From DATDCV01 sp036524155 (GTDB taxonomy: Bacteria; Verrucomicrobiota; Verrucomicrobiia; Limisphaerales; UBA8199): 64,000 bases of DNA. The notes beneath the pieces were generated by a model. The model was not told the DNA's origin. It did no database searches and saw only the letters and a program-made list of their open reading frames with translations. Positions 7,338 through 15,340 of this stretch are shown piece by piece. The stretch is taken from positions 1 to 64,000 of the forward strand of contig DATDCV010000050.1 of the NCBI GenBank assembly GCA_036524155.1, written 5' to 3'. Each line of letters opens with the position of its first letter. Positions within the stretch are counted from its first letter, which is position 1. The translations under genes and the position numbers were made by a program.

Positions 7338-8312
7338 TTATTTCGGTGGCTTTCTTCCAGCTATTAAGGCGTCCGGGTTACGTTTGAGGAATTCGGCGAG
7401 GTCGGCGACAGAACGGCCGGCGTTACCTAGTTGTTCCAGCGCCAGCGTAAGGTCGGAGCCGAAGGAGTTGTCCGGGCCCAGCAAATCGGAGAGGTTCTGC
7501 GCGGCGCCGCGAATCTTGACCAGTGTGGTCTGCGCTTCAAACAGGGTGTTCGTGACGTTGTCCGCTAGCGGGTCCACGCGCCCATCAATTCTCGCCAACA
7601 GTGTCTCGGCACGGTTGAGGGTCCGTCGGAGGGCGACAACGGAGTTGGTCAGGTCCGGTGTGGCGAGAAGTTGATTTGCTGCTCCGAGCAGGTTAGTCAC
7701 TCCGGCATTAATCTGAGGAAGGTTCAGACTCCCGAGGCTGGTATCCAAACGACTTAGCAAGGAACTCAGCTTCGCGGAGATGCCAGGCAGATCGAGCTGT
7801 TCGAGGTGGTCCATGAGCCGCTGCACCTGGCTGGGAATAGTCGGGATCTCCATGTACCGAGGACTGGCTTGATGGAATACGGGAGCGGGCGCATCGGGTA
7901 TAATGTCCAGACTTATGTAAAGGACTCCGGTGACCAGGCTCTCAGCATCCAAGCGGCCACGAAAGCCACGACGGATGTTTTCATTTAAGTACGCCTGGCT
8001 GCTGATCGGAAGCGCCTTATCGGACCTGGATTGGAGAAGCTTGTTGTCAATCGCGACTATTACCGGCATTGCAAAGTCGTCGCTGGATTGATTGTGGTGG
8101 ATCAGGATCTGGTCCACCTTGCCTATGGTCACACCTCGGAATTTGACGGGGGCGCCAGGATTCAAACCTTTGAGCGAGCCGTCGAAGTAAAGGATGGACT
8201 TTTGCTGCTGGTGGAAAAAGTGGCCGGAACTGAAGATGAGCACCCCGGCGACGCCCAATGCCAGGCCAATCACGAGGAACATGCCGAGAGCCGTTGGATT
8301 CGTTGCTTTCAT
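7338..8312 (-). CDS. MlaD/MCE-family lipid-transport protein
   Basis: A 324-residue protein with one N-terminal membrane anchor (LGMFLVIGLALGVAGVLIF, about 9-27) and a single MCE domain at about 38-135 (LKGLNPGAPVKFRGVTIGKV is diagnostic). A long helical C-terminal part follows (about 165-310: LDHLEQLDLPGISAKLSSLL and similar repeats), as in MlaD/Mce proteins that form hexameric periplasmic tubes for phospholipids. It overlaps the ATPase gene by four bases and is followed by the accessory lipoprotein. Role: substrate-binding and periplasmic conduit of an outer-membrane lipid transporter. Confidence 0.9.
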   Translation of the reverse strand: MKATNPTALGMFLVIGLALGVAGVLIFSSGHFFHQQQKSILYFDGSLKGLNPGAPVKFRGVTIGKVDQILIHHNQSSDDFAMPVIVAIDNKLLQSRSDKALPISSQAYLNENIRRGFRGRLDAESLVTGVLYISLDIIPDAPAPVFHQASPRYMEIPTIPSQVQRLMDHLEQLDLPGISAKLSSLLSRLDTSLGSLNLPQINAGVTNLLGAANQLLATPDLTNSVVALRRTLNRAETLLARIDGRVDPLADNVTNTLFEAQTTLVKIRGAAQNLSDLLGPDNSFGSDLTLALEQLGNAGRSVADLAEFLKRNPDALIAGRKPPK

Positions 8313-9085
8313 TGTGTCGTACCCCGCATAGCGAATTCACCGCGAGTGAGGAAAGTCCTGATCTTAGGGTCAGGGCAATGGTCGCGCAGTTCCGAGGGAT
8401 TGCCCTGGGCTCTTACGGTCCGCGATTCGGCATCGAGGAACATCGAGTCGTCGGCGATGGTGAAAATGCTGGCCAATTCGTGAGTCACAACCACGATCGT
8501 TGCGCCCAGGGTGTCGCGCAGTTCCAGAATCAACTGGTCCAGGTTGCGCGAAAGGACGGGGTCCAGTCCGGCCGACGGTTCATCAAAAAACAGGATTTCC
8601 GGATCCAGCGCCATGGCGCGAGCAAGTCCGGCTCGCTTACGCATGCCGCCGGAGATTTCTGCCGGATAATAATCCTCAAAGCCGCTTAAGCCCACCAACG
8701 CCAGCTTGAGCCGGACGACCTCTCGCCGGTCGGCCTGCGGCCAATCGGTATATTGAGCGAGTGGGAGATCGATGTTCTCCGCCAACGTCATGGAGCTCCA
8801 GAGCGCGGCGCTTTGAAAGAGCACACCGAACTTCCGTACCTGGGCATTCCGGGTCTCCTCGTCCGAGCCCCAAAAACTTTGGCCGCCGTAGGAGATGTCG
8901 CCCTGAGCAGGCGGCTGAAGGCCGATCATCGCTCGCAGCAGCGTGCTTTTGCCCGAGCCACTTTCGCCCATGATGACGAAGATCGAACCGCGTTTGACCC
9001 GGGCGCTGACATCGCGCATTACCACGTAGGGACCGTAGGCCATGCCCAGGTTCTTGATCTCGATTTTGACATCCTCTGTGTTCAT
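8309..9085 (-). CDS. mlaF: MlaF-like ABC transporter ATPase
   Basis: A 258-residue ABC ATPase. Walker A is GESGSGKST (about 38-46), the Q-loop is FQSAALW, the signature is ISGGMRKRAGLARA, Walker B with the catalytic Glu is ILFFDEPSAGLDP, and the switch His is in VVTHE. The KRAGLARAMALDPE form of the signature region is typical of MlaF/Mkl-type ATPases. I chose ATG 9085 because the longer open frame upstream reads through the permease gene in another frame. It starts eight bases after the permease stop and shares four bases with the MCE gene, so the genes are translationally linked. Confidence 0.92.
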   Translation of the reverse strand: MNTEDVKIEIKNLGMAYGPYVVMRDVSARVKRGSIFVIMGESGSGKSTLLRAMIGLQPPAQGDISYGGQSFWGSDEETRNAQVRKFGVLFQSAALWSSMTLAENIDLPLAQYTDWPQADRREVVRLKLALVGLSGFEDYYPAEISGGMRKRAGLARAMALDPEILFFDEPSAGLDPVLSRNLDQLILELRDTLGATIVVVTHELASIFTIADDSMFLDAESRTVRAQGNPSELRDHCPDPKIRTFLTRGEFAMRGTTQ

Positions 9086-9093
9086 GGCCGGGT

Positions 9094-10233
9094 TCAGATC
9101 CGCAATGCGTTGCAGAGCACCGCGAAGATGCCGTCGGAGGCGATGATGGCGGAAATCCCCGACACCACCGCGCGCGTGGTGGCCTGTCCCACGGCAGCGG
9201 CAGTATGGCCGCTCTGCATTCCGCGGAGGCAGCCTGTATAGGCCACGAGGAGGCCAAAGAAGGTTCCTTTGACGATTCCCAAGAGGAAGCCCTTGAGTTC
9301 GATGGCCTGAATGGTGCGGTTGATGTACTCCGTTGAGCTGACATCCAGCATGCTGACCGACACGAGATATCCGCCTGCAATGCTGATCAGATCGGCAAAC
9401 ACACATAGAAAGGGCATCATTAGGACCATCGCGATCATTCTTGGCAGAACCAGGAACTCGATGGGCGAAAGACCAAAGGTTTGCAACGCACTGATTTCCT
9501 CGTTTACCTTCATTGTCCCGAGCTGCGCGGCAAACGCTGCACCTGTGCGACCGCACAGGATGATGCCAGTCATAATACACCCCATTTCCCGCACTGTGGC
9601 GATGCCAACTAAGTCGGCCACATAGATCGAGGCACCGAACCGTACCAGCTCAACGGCGCCCACGAAGGCCAGAATGAGACCCACCAGAAAATTGATCATG
9701 GCCACAATTCCCAACGCCTGGGGGCCGGTCTGTTGCATGACCTCAACGACGTCTACCCAGCGACACTGCGCGCGACGCCGGAGCAGGTTCGCCAGTGCTA
9801 TGAGACTCTGGCCCAAAAAGGTGAAAAGTCCCAATATGCCCTCCCATCCTTGGATCATCCGCTCACCCACCCTTCGGAAGAAGGAAGTTCTGACAAAAAT
9901 GCGATGAGCATCGGCCTTTTCGGGCACAGCCTGAACCAGACGCAGCAATCGTTGCACGCCCTCCGGCAGCCCGTCATAGCGGACATCAATGTCGCGCCCG
10001 CGCGCCATCCCTATGCACTGGCTGATGAGCGCTACAAACCGCGAGTCCCAGCCGGTTAGGTCAGTCGTGTCGAACGCGACGGACTTCACGGACGGTTCCT
10101 TAATTAAAGCCTCTCGAACAAGCTCCACTGCCGGAAGCGTGGACTGCTGTCGCCAGTTACCCGACACTCGGGCCAGCAGGGCTCCAGGCGACGCCTGTTC
10201 AACGAACAGATTCGGGATGGAGGAGGTTGTCAC
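9094..10233 (-). CDS. STAS-MlaE fusion permease of the Mla-type lipid transporter
   Basis: A 379-residue protein with two parts. Residues 1-105 resemble a STAS domain (SVKSVAFDTTDLTGWDSRFVALI). Residues 130-379 are an MlaE permease with several membrane segments and the family hallmarks GRTGAAFAAQLGTMKVNEEISALQ (conserved Glu-Glu) and TGCLRGMQ. In E. coli the STAS protein (MlaB) is separate; a fused form is known in other lineages. The permease and MlaF form the inner-membrane pump. It is the first clear transporter gene of the operon, 37 bases after the Hsp20 gene. Confidence 0.9.
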   Translation of the reverse strand: MTTSSIPNLFVEQASPGALLARVSGNWRQQSTLPAVELVREALIKEPSVKSVAFDTTDLTGWDSRFVALISQCIGMARGRDIDVRYDGLPEGVQRLLRLVQAVPEKADAHRIFVRTSFFRRVGERMIQGWEGILGLFTFLGQSLIALANLLRRRAQCRWVDVVEVMQQTGPQALGIVAMINFLVGLILAFVGAVELVRFGASIYVADLVGIATVREMGCIMTGIILCGRTGAAFAAQLGTMKVNEEISALQTFGLSPIEFLVLPRMIAMVLMMPFLCVFADLISIAGGYLVSVSMLDVSSTEYINRTIQAIELKGFLLGIVKGTFFGLLVAYTGCLRGMQSGHTAAAVGQATTRAVVSGISAIIASDGIFAVLCNALRI

Positions 10234-10270
10234 GATTGGCTCCGCGGAATCAGGTCAAGTGGGGGCGAGG

Positions 10271-10705
10271 TCATGCCGCGACCTCCGCAGGTTCGGGAGC
10301 CATTTCTTGGGTTAGGCGCCCGTTACTCCCAAGTCGGGCCTTGGGCACTCTTAACTCCAGAACTCCATCAGCAAAAGAGCCGTAGATTTCACCCGTCGTA
10401 TTCGAAGGCAATGGAAAACGGCGAATAAATGCTCCTGCGGGGCGCTCGAGCCGCAGACATCGGCCGCTCGGAGACCGGGGCAACCGTTTCCCGCTAATCG
10501 AAATCGCGGCGCTATCTACCTCCAACTGGACCTCCTCGGGCATCAGACCGGGCAGGTCCACGTCGAACACATACTCTTGCTCGGTCTCGTTGACGTCCAC
10601 GGCTGGAAACCAGTCGGTGTCCGCTTCCCGCCGTTGGCATGTGGGAACGGCGTTCAACGAAGCTATCAAGTGATTGTCGTTACGGCCGATGTTGGTGATT
10701 TTCAT
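10271..10705 (-). CDS. Small heat-shock protein, Hsp20/alpha-crystallin family
   Basis: A 144-residue ATP-independent holdase. The alpha-crystallin domain runs from about residue 30 to 125: WFPAVDVNETEQEYVFDVDLPGLMPEEVQLEV, then GKRLPR and the terminal strand ADGVLELRVPK; the FRRFPLP motif appears as FIRRFPLP. The C-terminus is short and lacks an obvious IxI motif. I prefer ATG 10705, with AAAGG eight bases upstream, over GTG 10741, which overlaps the upstream small gene further. Position among envelope and stress genes suggests co-expression under stress. Confidence 0.9.
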   Translation of the reverse strand: MKITNIGRNDNHLIASLNAVPTCQRREADTDWFPAVDVNETEQEYVFDVDLPGLMPEEVQLEVDSAAISISGKRLPRSPSGRCLRLERPAGAFIRRFPLPSNTTGEIYGSFADGVLELRVPKARLGSNGRLTQEMAPEPAEVAA

Positions 10706-10898
10706 TTTGGAGCCTTTGTATGAGTTGTTGCTCTGCGTCACGCCAGTCTTCGAGGGTCATGTGCTCAAAACCGCCGTGCGAAGCATATGCCGCCATCAAC
10801 AGGTGGCGGATCTTCGCCGGAAGCCTTGGTAAGACCGGGGTGTGGAGCGTGGACGCCTGGGCTGCCTGTCGCGGGTTTTCATTTCCGGGTGTTTTCAA
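10680..10898 (-). CDS. Small protein of 72 residues, possibly DUF2934-like
   Basis: Begins at TTG 10898, seven bases after an AGAGGA ribosome site, between the LpxR-like and Hsp20 genes; its stop overlaps the Hsp20 start by 26 bases. The C-terminal half, KIRHLLMAAYASHGGFEHM followed by LEDWRDAEQQLIQRL, has the spacing of the DUF2934 core (A-Y, G, L-x-x-W-x-x-AE). That match is by eye and weak. It has the look of a real operon member: good ribosome site, coding-like composition and tight spacing. Function unknown. Confidence 0.5.
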   Translation of the reverse strand: MKTPGNENPRQAAQASTLHTPVLPRLPAKIRHLLMAAYASHGGFEHMTLEDWRDAEQQLIQRLQNENHQHRP

Positions 10899-10947
10899 TG
10901 CTCGGTCCTCTTGATTCTTGCCGCTGTCACAACTTGTGCCGCGTGAC

Positions 10948-12054
10948 TTAGAAAAGGTAGCTGAAGCAAATCGTGCCGAATTTTTCCCTTTGGTCCTGGC
11001 CCTCGAATTCCTGGCCCAGGAAGATGTAGGAGAATGAAGCCTGGAAGCGCCGATTGCCCACACTCGCGCCCACAGTAGCCATAGGAACGAAGTACTTTTT
11101 GTCCACGCTCGGACTGTCCTGGAACGTATTTCCGTCGAGCGAGATGTCTCGCAGCACCAGGTTGCCAAACGCGCCCGCGTAGACGGAGAATCCCCAATCG
11201 GAGGATCGGCTCGACGGATCCCGCCGTGGCGGCGGCATGAACCCCATATCGCGCACCAGCGAAGGGCCGAAATCATTCGGCATATGGTAGCCTGCCCGCA
11301 ACAGCGCCCCGCCCTGCGCCTGGATCAGCATGTTCCCTAACCAACCGCCCCCGATAGGGAGTGCTTCGGCAGACCACCCTTCGCGCTCACCCACAAGCTG
11401 GAACCTGTGCCGGTATTCGTAGGCAAAATTGAAAATCGGCTCGTTGTGTAATTGGTAATCCCAACCTTGCGACTTGCCGTTGCCGATGAGCTCATGGACT
11501 GCATCCTGGGTTTCTTTCGCTCCTGACGCAGGGCCGACAACCCCTGTCACGAACTTTAACCCGTGATAAGAGTTCGTTTTCTCCACGTGCAACGTAAGAC
11601 CAAACGCGAGAATTCCAGCATAGGGACGATCAGTCGGGTCGGGCGGGTTAAGGTCCTTGTTTGAGGGAGTGAACATTGCTTGCGCAACGTCGTAGGTCAC
11701 GGTGCGCCTTCCCTCGCCCCAGGGCAGGAAGTTCCCCGCCGGGTCCATCCAACTCGGCCCAGTATGCGATACCCCCAAGGCAACTCCGTCGGTGTAAAAT
11801 TTATCCGTGCCACCGAATGCGTCGTTTTCCCAGCGAACGCCAGCCGTCCACTGGCGCTTGGGTTCGGTCAGGGTACTTGAACGATCCGCCGGTGCCTCGT
11901 CCGCGACTGCCTGCTGCGCAACGGACATTCCGAGCAGTGCGAGGAACGGACCGCTGACGGCAGCGAGCGTCGAAGGAACGGCCCAGCGACGGCGAAAGAT
12001 GCGCCCTATTGTGATTGGCCGGGAGGGGGTTGGCTGGTTGTCGAGGTCTTTCAT
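10948..12054 (-). CDS. LpxR-like outer-membrane lipid A deacylase (DUF2219)
   Basis: A 368-residue outer-membrane enzyme candidate. The signal region is LAAVSGPFLALLGMSVAQQAVA. The mature part opens with WENDAFGGTDKFYTDGVALGVSH, the Asn-Asp pair and Y-T-D/N-G motif of the LpxR family, and carries DRPYAGILAFG. It ends in Phe (CFSYLF), as barrel proteins do. LpxR removes the 3'-acyloxyacyl chain of lipid A. The family's catalytic His was not located with certainty, so activity is inferred. ATG 12054 places the signal peptide sensibly; an upstream ATG at 12075 is possible. Neighbours handle envelope lipids and stress. Confidence 0.82.
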   Translation of the reverse strand: MKDLDNQPTPSRPITIGRIFRRRWAVPSTLAAVSGPFLALLGMSVAQQAVADEAPADRSSTLTEPKRQWTAGVRWENDAFGGTDKFYTDGVALGVSHTGPSWMDPAGNFLPWGEGRRTVTYDVAQAMFTPSNKDLNPPDPTDRPYAGILAFGLTLHVEKTNSYHGLKFVTGVVGPASGAKETQDAVHELIGNGKSQGWDYQLHNEPIFNFAYEYRHRFQLVGEREGWSAEALPIGGGWLGNMLIQAQGGALLRAGYHMPNDFGPSLVRDMGFMPPPRRDPSSRSSDWGFSVYAGAFGNLVLRDISLDGNTFQDSPSVDKKYFVPMATVGASVGNRRFQASFSYIFLGQEFEGQDQREKFGTICFSYLF

Positions 12055-12071
12055 AGTTATCGTTTCGCAGT

Positions 12072-12272
12072 TCATGGAGTTGAGCATCCGCCGTCGAGTC
12101 GCGCGTCCTGACCAAGAACCTGAATTGGTGACATTCGGTAGCAGGTGCGCAGGGGCTCGAGCCGGGAATCGTCGTGCTCTCGTTCCTGCTTTTGCCCCCT
12201 GGCCGGCTGGTTGTGCCAAAATGCGCCATAAGTCAGGGCCAGAATGAGTGTGCCAACCATTACTGGGAGCAT
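12072..12272 (-). CDS. Possible small membrane protein (66 residues)
   Basis: An ATG-initiated frame filling the gap between the receiver-domain gene (22 bases upstream) and the LpxR-like gene (17 bases downstream). Residues 1-20 (MLPVMVGTLILALTYGAFW) could cross the membrane once; the rest is polar with no recognisable domain. Placement in a tight operon supports it; composition of the tail is not convincing. Could be spurious. Confidence 0.35.
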   Translation of the reverse strand: MLPVMVGTLILALTYGAFWHNQPARGQKQEREHDDSRLEPLRTCYRMSPIQVLGQDARLDGGCSTP

Positions 12273-12294
12273 AGGCTTAAGGGTCGTTTTGTTG

Positions 12295-13008
12295 TCATGA
12301 TGTCGCGTGTTTTCGGGCTCGCCTTTCTAGCGGGCTGAAATCGTGAGGAAGCGCACAGTTACACGAAGCGTTGGCGGTTGCGGGCGACGGGCCGGCGGAG
12401 GCAACGGATAAGAGCGTGGTGGATCCCAGACACGCATCCCGCTTACAGGCCCTGTGCGCTTCCAAAAATGATTTTCTGCATCGGGCCGTGGTCTCGTCAG
12501 GAGTGGTGGAGCAGTTCTGGTGGCTATTTCCCGAGGTCTTGTTCGGGGAGGCGCAGGTCACCATCACATTGGTTCTCCTTTTCTGTTGCCTTGCGCCGGA
12601 TGGACCGAACAGGTCCTGGAGGGCGGTGATCAAGCGGGCACGCAGGTTGCCGTCTTTAACGACGAAACCGTCAGCCCCCGCTTCCGCAGCCATCGTTTTC
12701 ATACTTGTACTGTCATCCGACGTGACGATTATCACCACGGCCGGGTGCGCACGTTCTTTGATACATCGGGCAGCTTGTATGCCACTCAAACGCGGCATGT
12801 GGACATCCATCAGGACCAACTCAGGAGACAACAACGACACGTAACGAAGGCCCTGACATCCATCGCTTGCCGTGCCAACGAGATCGAAGTCGCCGACTTC
12901 TTCCAGGATTTGGACCAGGATCTTCAACATCAAAGGGGAATCATCCACCACGAGGGTTTTGATTCTGGTTGGCTTCCTTTCAGCTATGTTAAGCTCGCAG
13001 TTATTCAT
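12295..13008 (-). CDS. Receiver-domain response regulator with an unrecognised C-terminal tail
   Basis: Residues 15-135 are a CheY-like receiver: acidic pair in LVVDDSP (22-23), phospho-acceptor Asp68 in LVLMDVHMP, the Thr/Ser switch in IIVTSDD, and the Lys in GFVVKDG. The tail (about 136-237) is rich in Ser, Thr, Arg and Cys, has no helix-turn-helix, and is unlike known output domains. It may be a frameshifted or decayed extension. The start overlaps the Cys-rich small protein gene by four bases. No histidine kinase lies next to it, so its partner is unknown. Confidence 0.78.
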   Translation of the reverse strand: MNNCELNIAERKPTRIKTLVVDDSPLMLKILVQILEEVGDFDLVGTASDGCQGLRYVSLLSPELVLMDVHMPRLSGIQAARCIKERAHPAVVIIVTSDDSTSMKTMAAEAGADGFVVKDGNLRARLITALQDLFGPSGARQQKRRTNVMVTCASPNKTSGNSHQNCSTTPDETTARCRKSFLEAHRACKRDACLGSTTLLSVASAGPSPATANASCNCALPHDFSPLERRARKHATS

Positions 13009-13247
13009 GACCAGGGTTTGTCTTCTCCGATGAAAAAGCGCGTGGTTTTCTCAGAGGCCCGCAGTTCCGCTTCGTGGCTGTCGGCGGGAGGCCGCGCCGA
13101 GTCAAGGTATTGAATCGCGCATGAGGGACAGCAGAGCATTATTGTTCCTGCCTCCTCGCGGTGGATTTTGCAGAAGCAGTTCTCTCCAATAGGATGGTCG
13201 CAAACCGGGCACTTCTGGCGGACCGTGCCGTTGGGTTCTGTCTTCAT
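13005..13247 (-). CDS. Cys-rich small protein, probable zinc-binding
   Basis: An 80-residue protein with seven Cys and two His in the first 50 residues. They are arranged as CPVCDHPIGENCFCKIH and then CCPSCAIQYL; the paired CxxC motifs fit a zinc ribbon or treble-clef site. The rest is charged and lacks a membrane segment. It starts four bases after the thioredoxin-like gene and overlaps the response regulator start by four bases, so the three genes are probably one translational unit. I do not recognise the family. Confidence 0.65.
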   Translation of the reverse strand: MKTEPNGTVRQKCPVCDHPIGENCFCKIHREEAGTIMLCCPSCAIQYLDSARPPADSHEAELRASEKTTRFFIGEDKPWS

Positions 13248-13251
13248 AGGG

Positions 13252-13611
13252 CTACATGGAAAGGGGTTCGAGTTTGGCCAGAATGGCCTCCCTGGTCGCG
13301 GTGCCGACGATGCGCAGGCTAAGCTTTCCCCGCACGAAGTAGAGGAGAGTGGGAACCGATTGAATGTCGTACCAAAGACTCAAGTCCAGACTATCATCGG
13401 CATCAACCTTGACCACTCTGAGCCTTCCGGCGGAGGCGCTGGCGAGTTCTTGAAGCACGGAATCGAAGGCCTGGCACGCCCGGCTCCAGGGCGCCCAGAA
13501 CTCCACGAGCACCGGTTGCTCTGCCTCCAGAACTTCCGCCTTGAAATCCTTGGCTGCAACCAGAGGCAGCGCCTCATTCTGAGGGTTCAAGTTTTCGGCA
13601 TTATTCAACAT
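13252..13611 (-). CDS. Thioredoxin-fold protein with SxxC instead of CxxC
   Basis: A 119-residue thioredoxin-like protein. VLVEFWAPWSRACQAFD occupies the active-site position, so the usual WCGPC reads WSRAC: the nucleophilic first Cys is Ser and only the second Cys remains. Other family features are intact: VVKVDADDS, the cis-Pro in SVPTLLYF, and a GTATREAI helix. Without the first Cys it should not act as a normal disulfide reductase. It could be a chaperone, a mixed-disulfide trap or a regulator. ATG 13611 was chosen because residues before it in the longer frame do not look coding. First of a three-gene run with a Cys-rich protein and a receiver protein. Confidence 0.85.
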   Translation of the reverse strand: MLNNAENLNPQNEALPLVAAKDFKAEVLEAEQPVLVEFWAPWSRACQAFDSVLQELASASAGRLRVVKVDADDSLDLSLWYDIQSVPTLLYFVRGKLSLRIVGTATREAILAKLEPLSM

Positions 13612-13919
13612 GATTGTGCTATATGCACAGCGTGTGCCAGCGGGCGGGATAGAACGTAAGGAGCTAAATGGCAGGATGGAACGGAGCGACTCGTCGGCTC
13701 CGGCCGGGGTCAAAAAACTGAATGACCCGAAAAATCGTGTTGTATTCGAAAGCGCTTCCATGGCTCTCAATTCACCACGAGATGAAATGACTGGCACCCT
13801 GGCTCCAGCCCGTCAGCACCACACCGGTAGTCAGCGGCAATCGCGGTTTGTATGTTTGGATTCTCGCGTTTTTTCATAGTGGGCGAACACGTTCTCGCAT
13901 CGAGAACAGATTTTTCATC

Positions 13920-14201
13920 TCAACTCTCTTGGTTCCCAGTCAGCCGCCGAAAATCACGAAATAGGGATTGGTCGCGTGCGCGCAATTCGGCCTTACGCCA
14001 CTGCTTCAAGGGACCGTCGGGCATTTCCAGCGTGGCCCTGGCTTCATCCATGAGCCACTGGACCGTGTCATCCAGAATCGCTATGGATTGCTGACGCGTC
14101 AGCGGTTTGAATGGCTTCGGCGTTGCTGGCTTATACGGCAGGGAGGCTGTTCCTGGCCAGCGATGCGTTCGGTGTCGTTCCCAAAAACTCTTTAAGCTCA
14201 T
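13920..14201 (-). CDS. Hypothetical 93-residue protein translationally coupled to the sigma factor
   Basis: Its ATG shares bases with the sigma factor stop (ATGA, 14198-14201), the classic coupling signal, which also decides the start. The protein is basic and mostly helical in its second half (DDTVQWLMDEARATLEMP, then KAELRARDQSLFRDF) with a Pro/Lys-rich linker before it. No known domain was recognised. Coupling to a group-2 sigma factor makes a regulatory or anti-sigma-like role possible, but there is no direct evidence for that. Confidence 0.6.
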   Translation of the reverse strand: MSLKSFWERHRTHRWPGTASLPYKPATPKPFKPLTRQQSIAILDDTVQWLMDEARATLEMPDGPLKQWRKAELRARDQSLFRDFRRLTGNQES

Positions 14202-15133
14202 AATCGCAATTGGCATTTTCCCGATCTTAGTTGGGCTGGTGAAAGGCTCTGGAGCTCCAAGTTCTTTATTCTGCAGCGGACCTTCTTCAGGGCGGCATTT
14301 TGCACTTGGCGCACGCGCTCGCTGGAAAGCCCAAGCTCCTCCCCGACCTCATCCAACGTCTTTGGCAACTCCTCGTTCAAACCAAAACGCAACCTCAGGA
14401 TGGCCTGCTCCCGTTGATCCAGGGTCTGAACGACATCCCGCACCATGAGCGTGCGTGCCATGCCATCCAGCGTGTCGTATGGCAATTCGGCTTTCTCATC
14501 CGCGACAGTGTCGGCGTAGCTGCCAATTTCCTCCCCATCAAACTGTGCATCGAGCGAGGCCGGACGAATGGCTGCTACTCGCATCTGGATTATCCGCCTT
14601 GGGGTGGTCCCCACTTCCGCGGCCAGTTCGTCGTCCGTTGGCTCACGACCTAATGTGTCCTCCAGGCGCGAAGCCGCCCGATGCATTTTGCTGAGCTTAC
14701 TCACCACGTGAACAGGCAGTCGTATGGTTTTGGACTGGCTAGCTAAGGCTTGGGTGATCGCTTGCCTAATCCAGAAGGCGCTGTAGGCAGAAAACTTTGC
14801 CCCTTTGTACGGATCAAACCGATCGACGGCCCTCAGCAACCCAATGTTGCCTTCGCTGATCAGGTCCAGCAGTGGCAGCCCCAGCCCTTCATAAGCCCGC
14901 GCAATCCTGACGACCAACCGGAGGTTGGACTTGATCAGTTGCTCGCGAGCTTCCCGATCCCCTTTCTTGATGCGACCCGCGAGTTCGATTTCTTCCTCGC
15001 GGGTGAGCAGCTTGGCTCGGCAAATATCCCGCAGGTAGAGGGCCACGCAGTTATAGGCCGGCGAGGTTTCACGCGCGCTCCCCAAGGGCGCTTCCGAAGG
15101 CGGGCAAGGATCAAACTCGTTTAGATCTTTCAT
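14198..15133 (-). CDS. RpoD/RpoS-type (group 2) sigma-70 factor
   Basis: A 311-residue sigma factor lacking region 1.1. Region 1.2 is at about 26-60 (NCVALYLRDICRAKLLTREEE). Region 2 is at 75-145 (NLRLVVRIARAYEG, LDLISEGNIGLLRAVDRFDP, SAYSAFWIRQAITQAL), region 3 at 155-225, and region 4 at 240-300 with the helix-turn-helix LDEVGEELGLSSERVRQVQNAALKK. The size and the region 2.4 sequence suit an alternative sigma for stress or stationary phase. It is first in a run of minus-strand stress and envelope genes and shares four bases with the next gene. A repeated sequence element found also before the AI-2E gene lies just upstream. Confidence 0.9.
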   Translation of the reverse strand: MKDLNEFDPCPPSEAPLGSARETSPAYNCVALYLRDICRAKLLTREEEIELAGRIKKGDREAREQLIKSNLRLVVRIARAYEGLGLPLLDLISEGNIGLLRAVDRFDPYKGAKFSAYSAFWIRQAITQALASQSKTIRLPVHVVSKLSKMHRAASRLEDTLGREPTDDELAAEVGTTPRRIIQMRVAAIRPASLDAQFDGEEIGSYADTVADEKAELPYDTLDGMARTLMVRDVVQTLDQREQAILRLRFGLNEELPKTLDEVGEELGLSSERVRQVQNAALKKVRCRIKNLELQSLSPAQLRSGKCQLRL

Positions 15134-15204
15134 ATTTCTCGCGTGAGGCTCAAGCGCCCTCAGAATTGGAACGGTGATGATTCAGCTTCATATTTCTTAG
15201 GCCC

Positions 15205-15320
15205 ACACATCTTTCGTGCCACGTCCGGTAATGCGCCGTTTCTGTTGCGAGTGCGCCAGTTGCAGAAGTTCCAACGCCGCTTGTTCCCTTGTGAATTTTC
15301 GTACGTTCGAAAAACCGAGC
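15205..15320 (-). repeat. Dispersed upstream element, copy A (before the sigma factor)
   Basis: Shares a patchwork of identical blocks with 24951-25077, in the same order: ACACAT, GTGCCA, TCCGGTAATGCGC (15224-15236), GTTT, TTGC, GTGCGCCA, GCAGA, then ATTTTCGTnCGTTC and AAAAAnCGA. Both copies lie roughly 65-190 bases upstream of a minus-strand gene in the same orientation. No reading frame is conserved between them. Confidence 0.65.
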
Positions 15321-15340
15321 GCATTCCCGGGTTGAGAACT

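Noticed and set aside
15205..15250. TGGCAC on the minus strand resembling a sigma-54 -24 element, present in both copies of the dispersed element
   Set aside because: The -12 GC is missing at the required distance in both copies.
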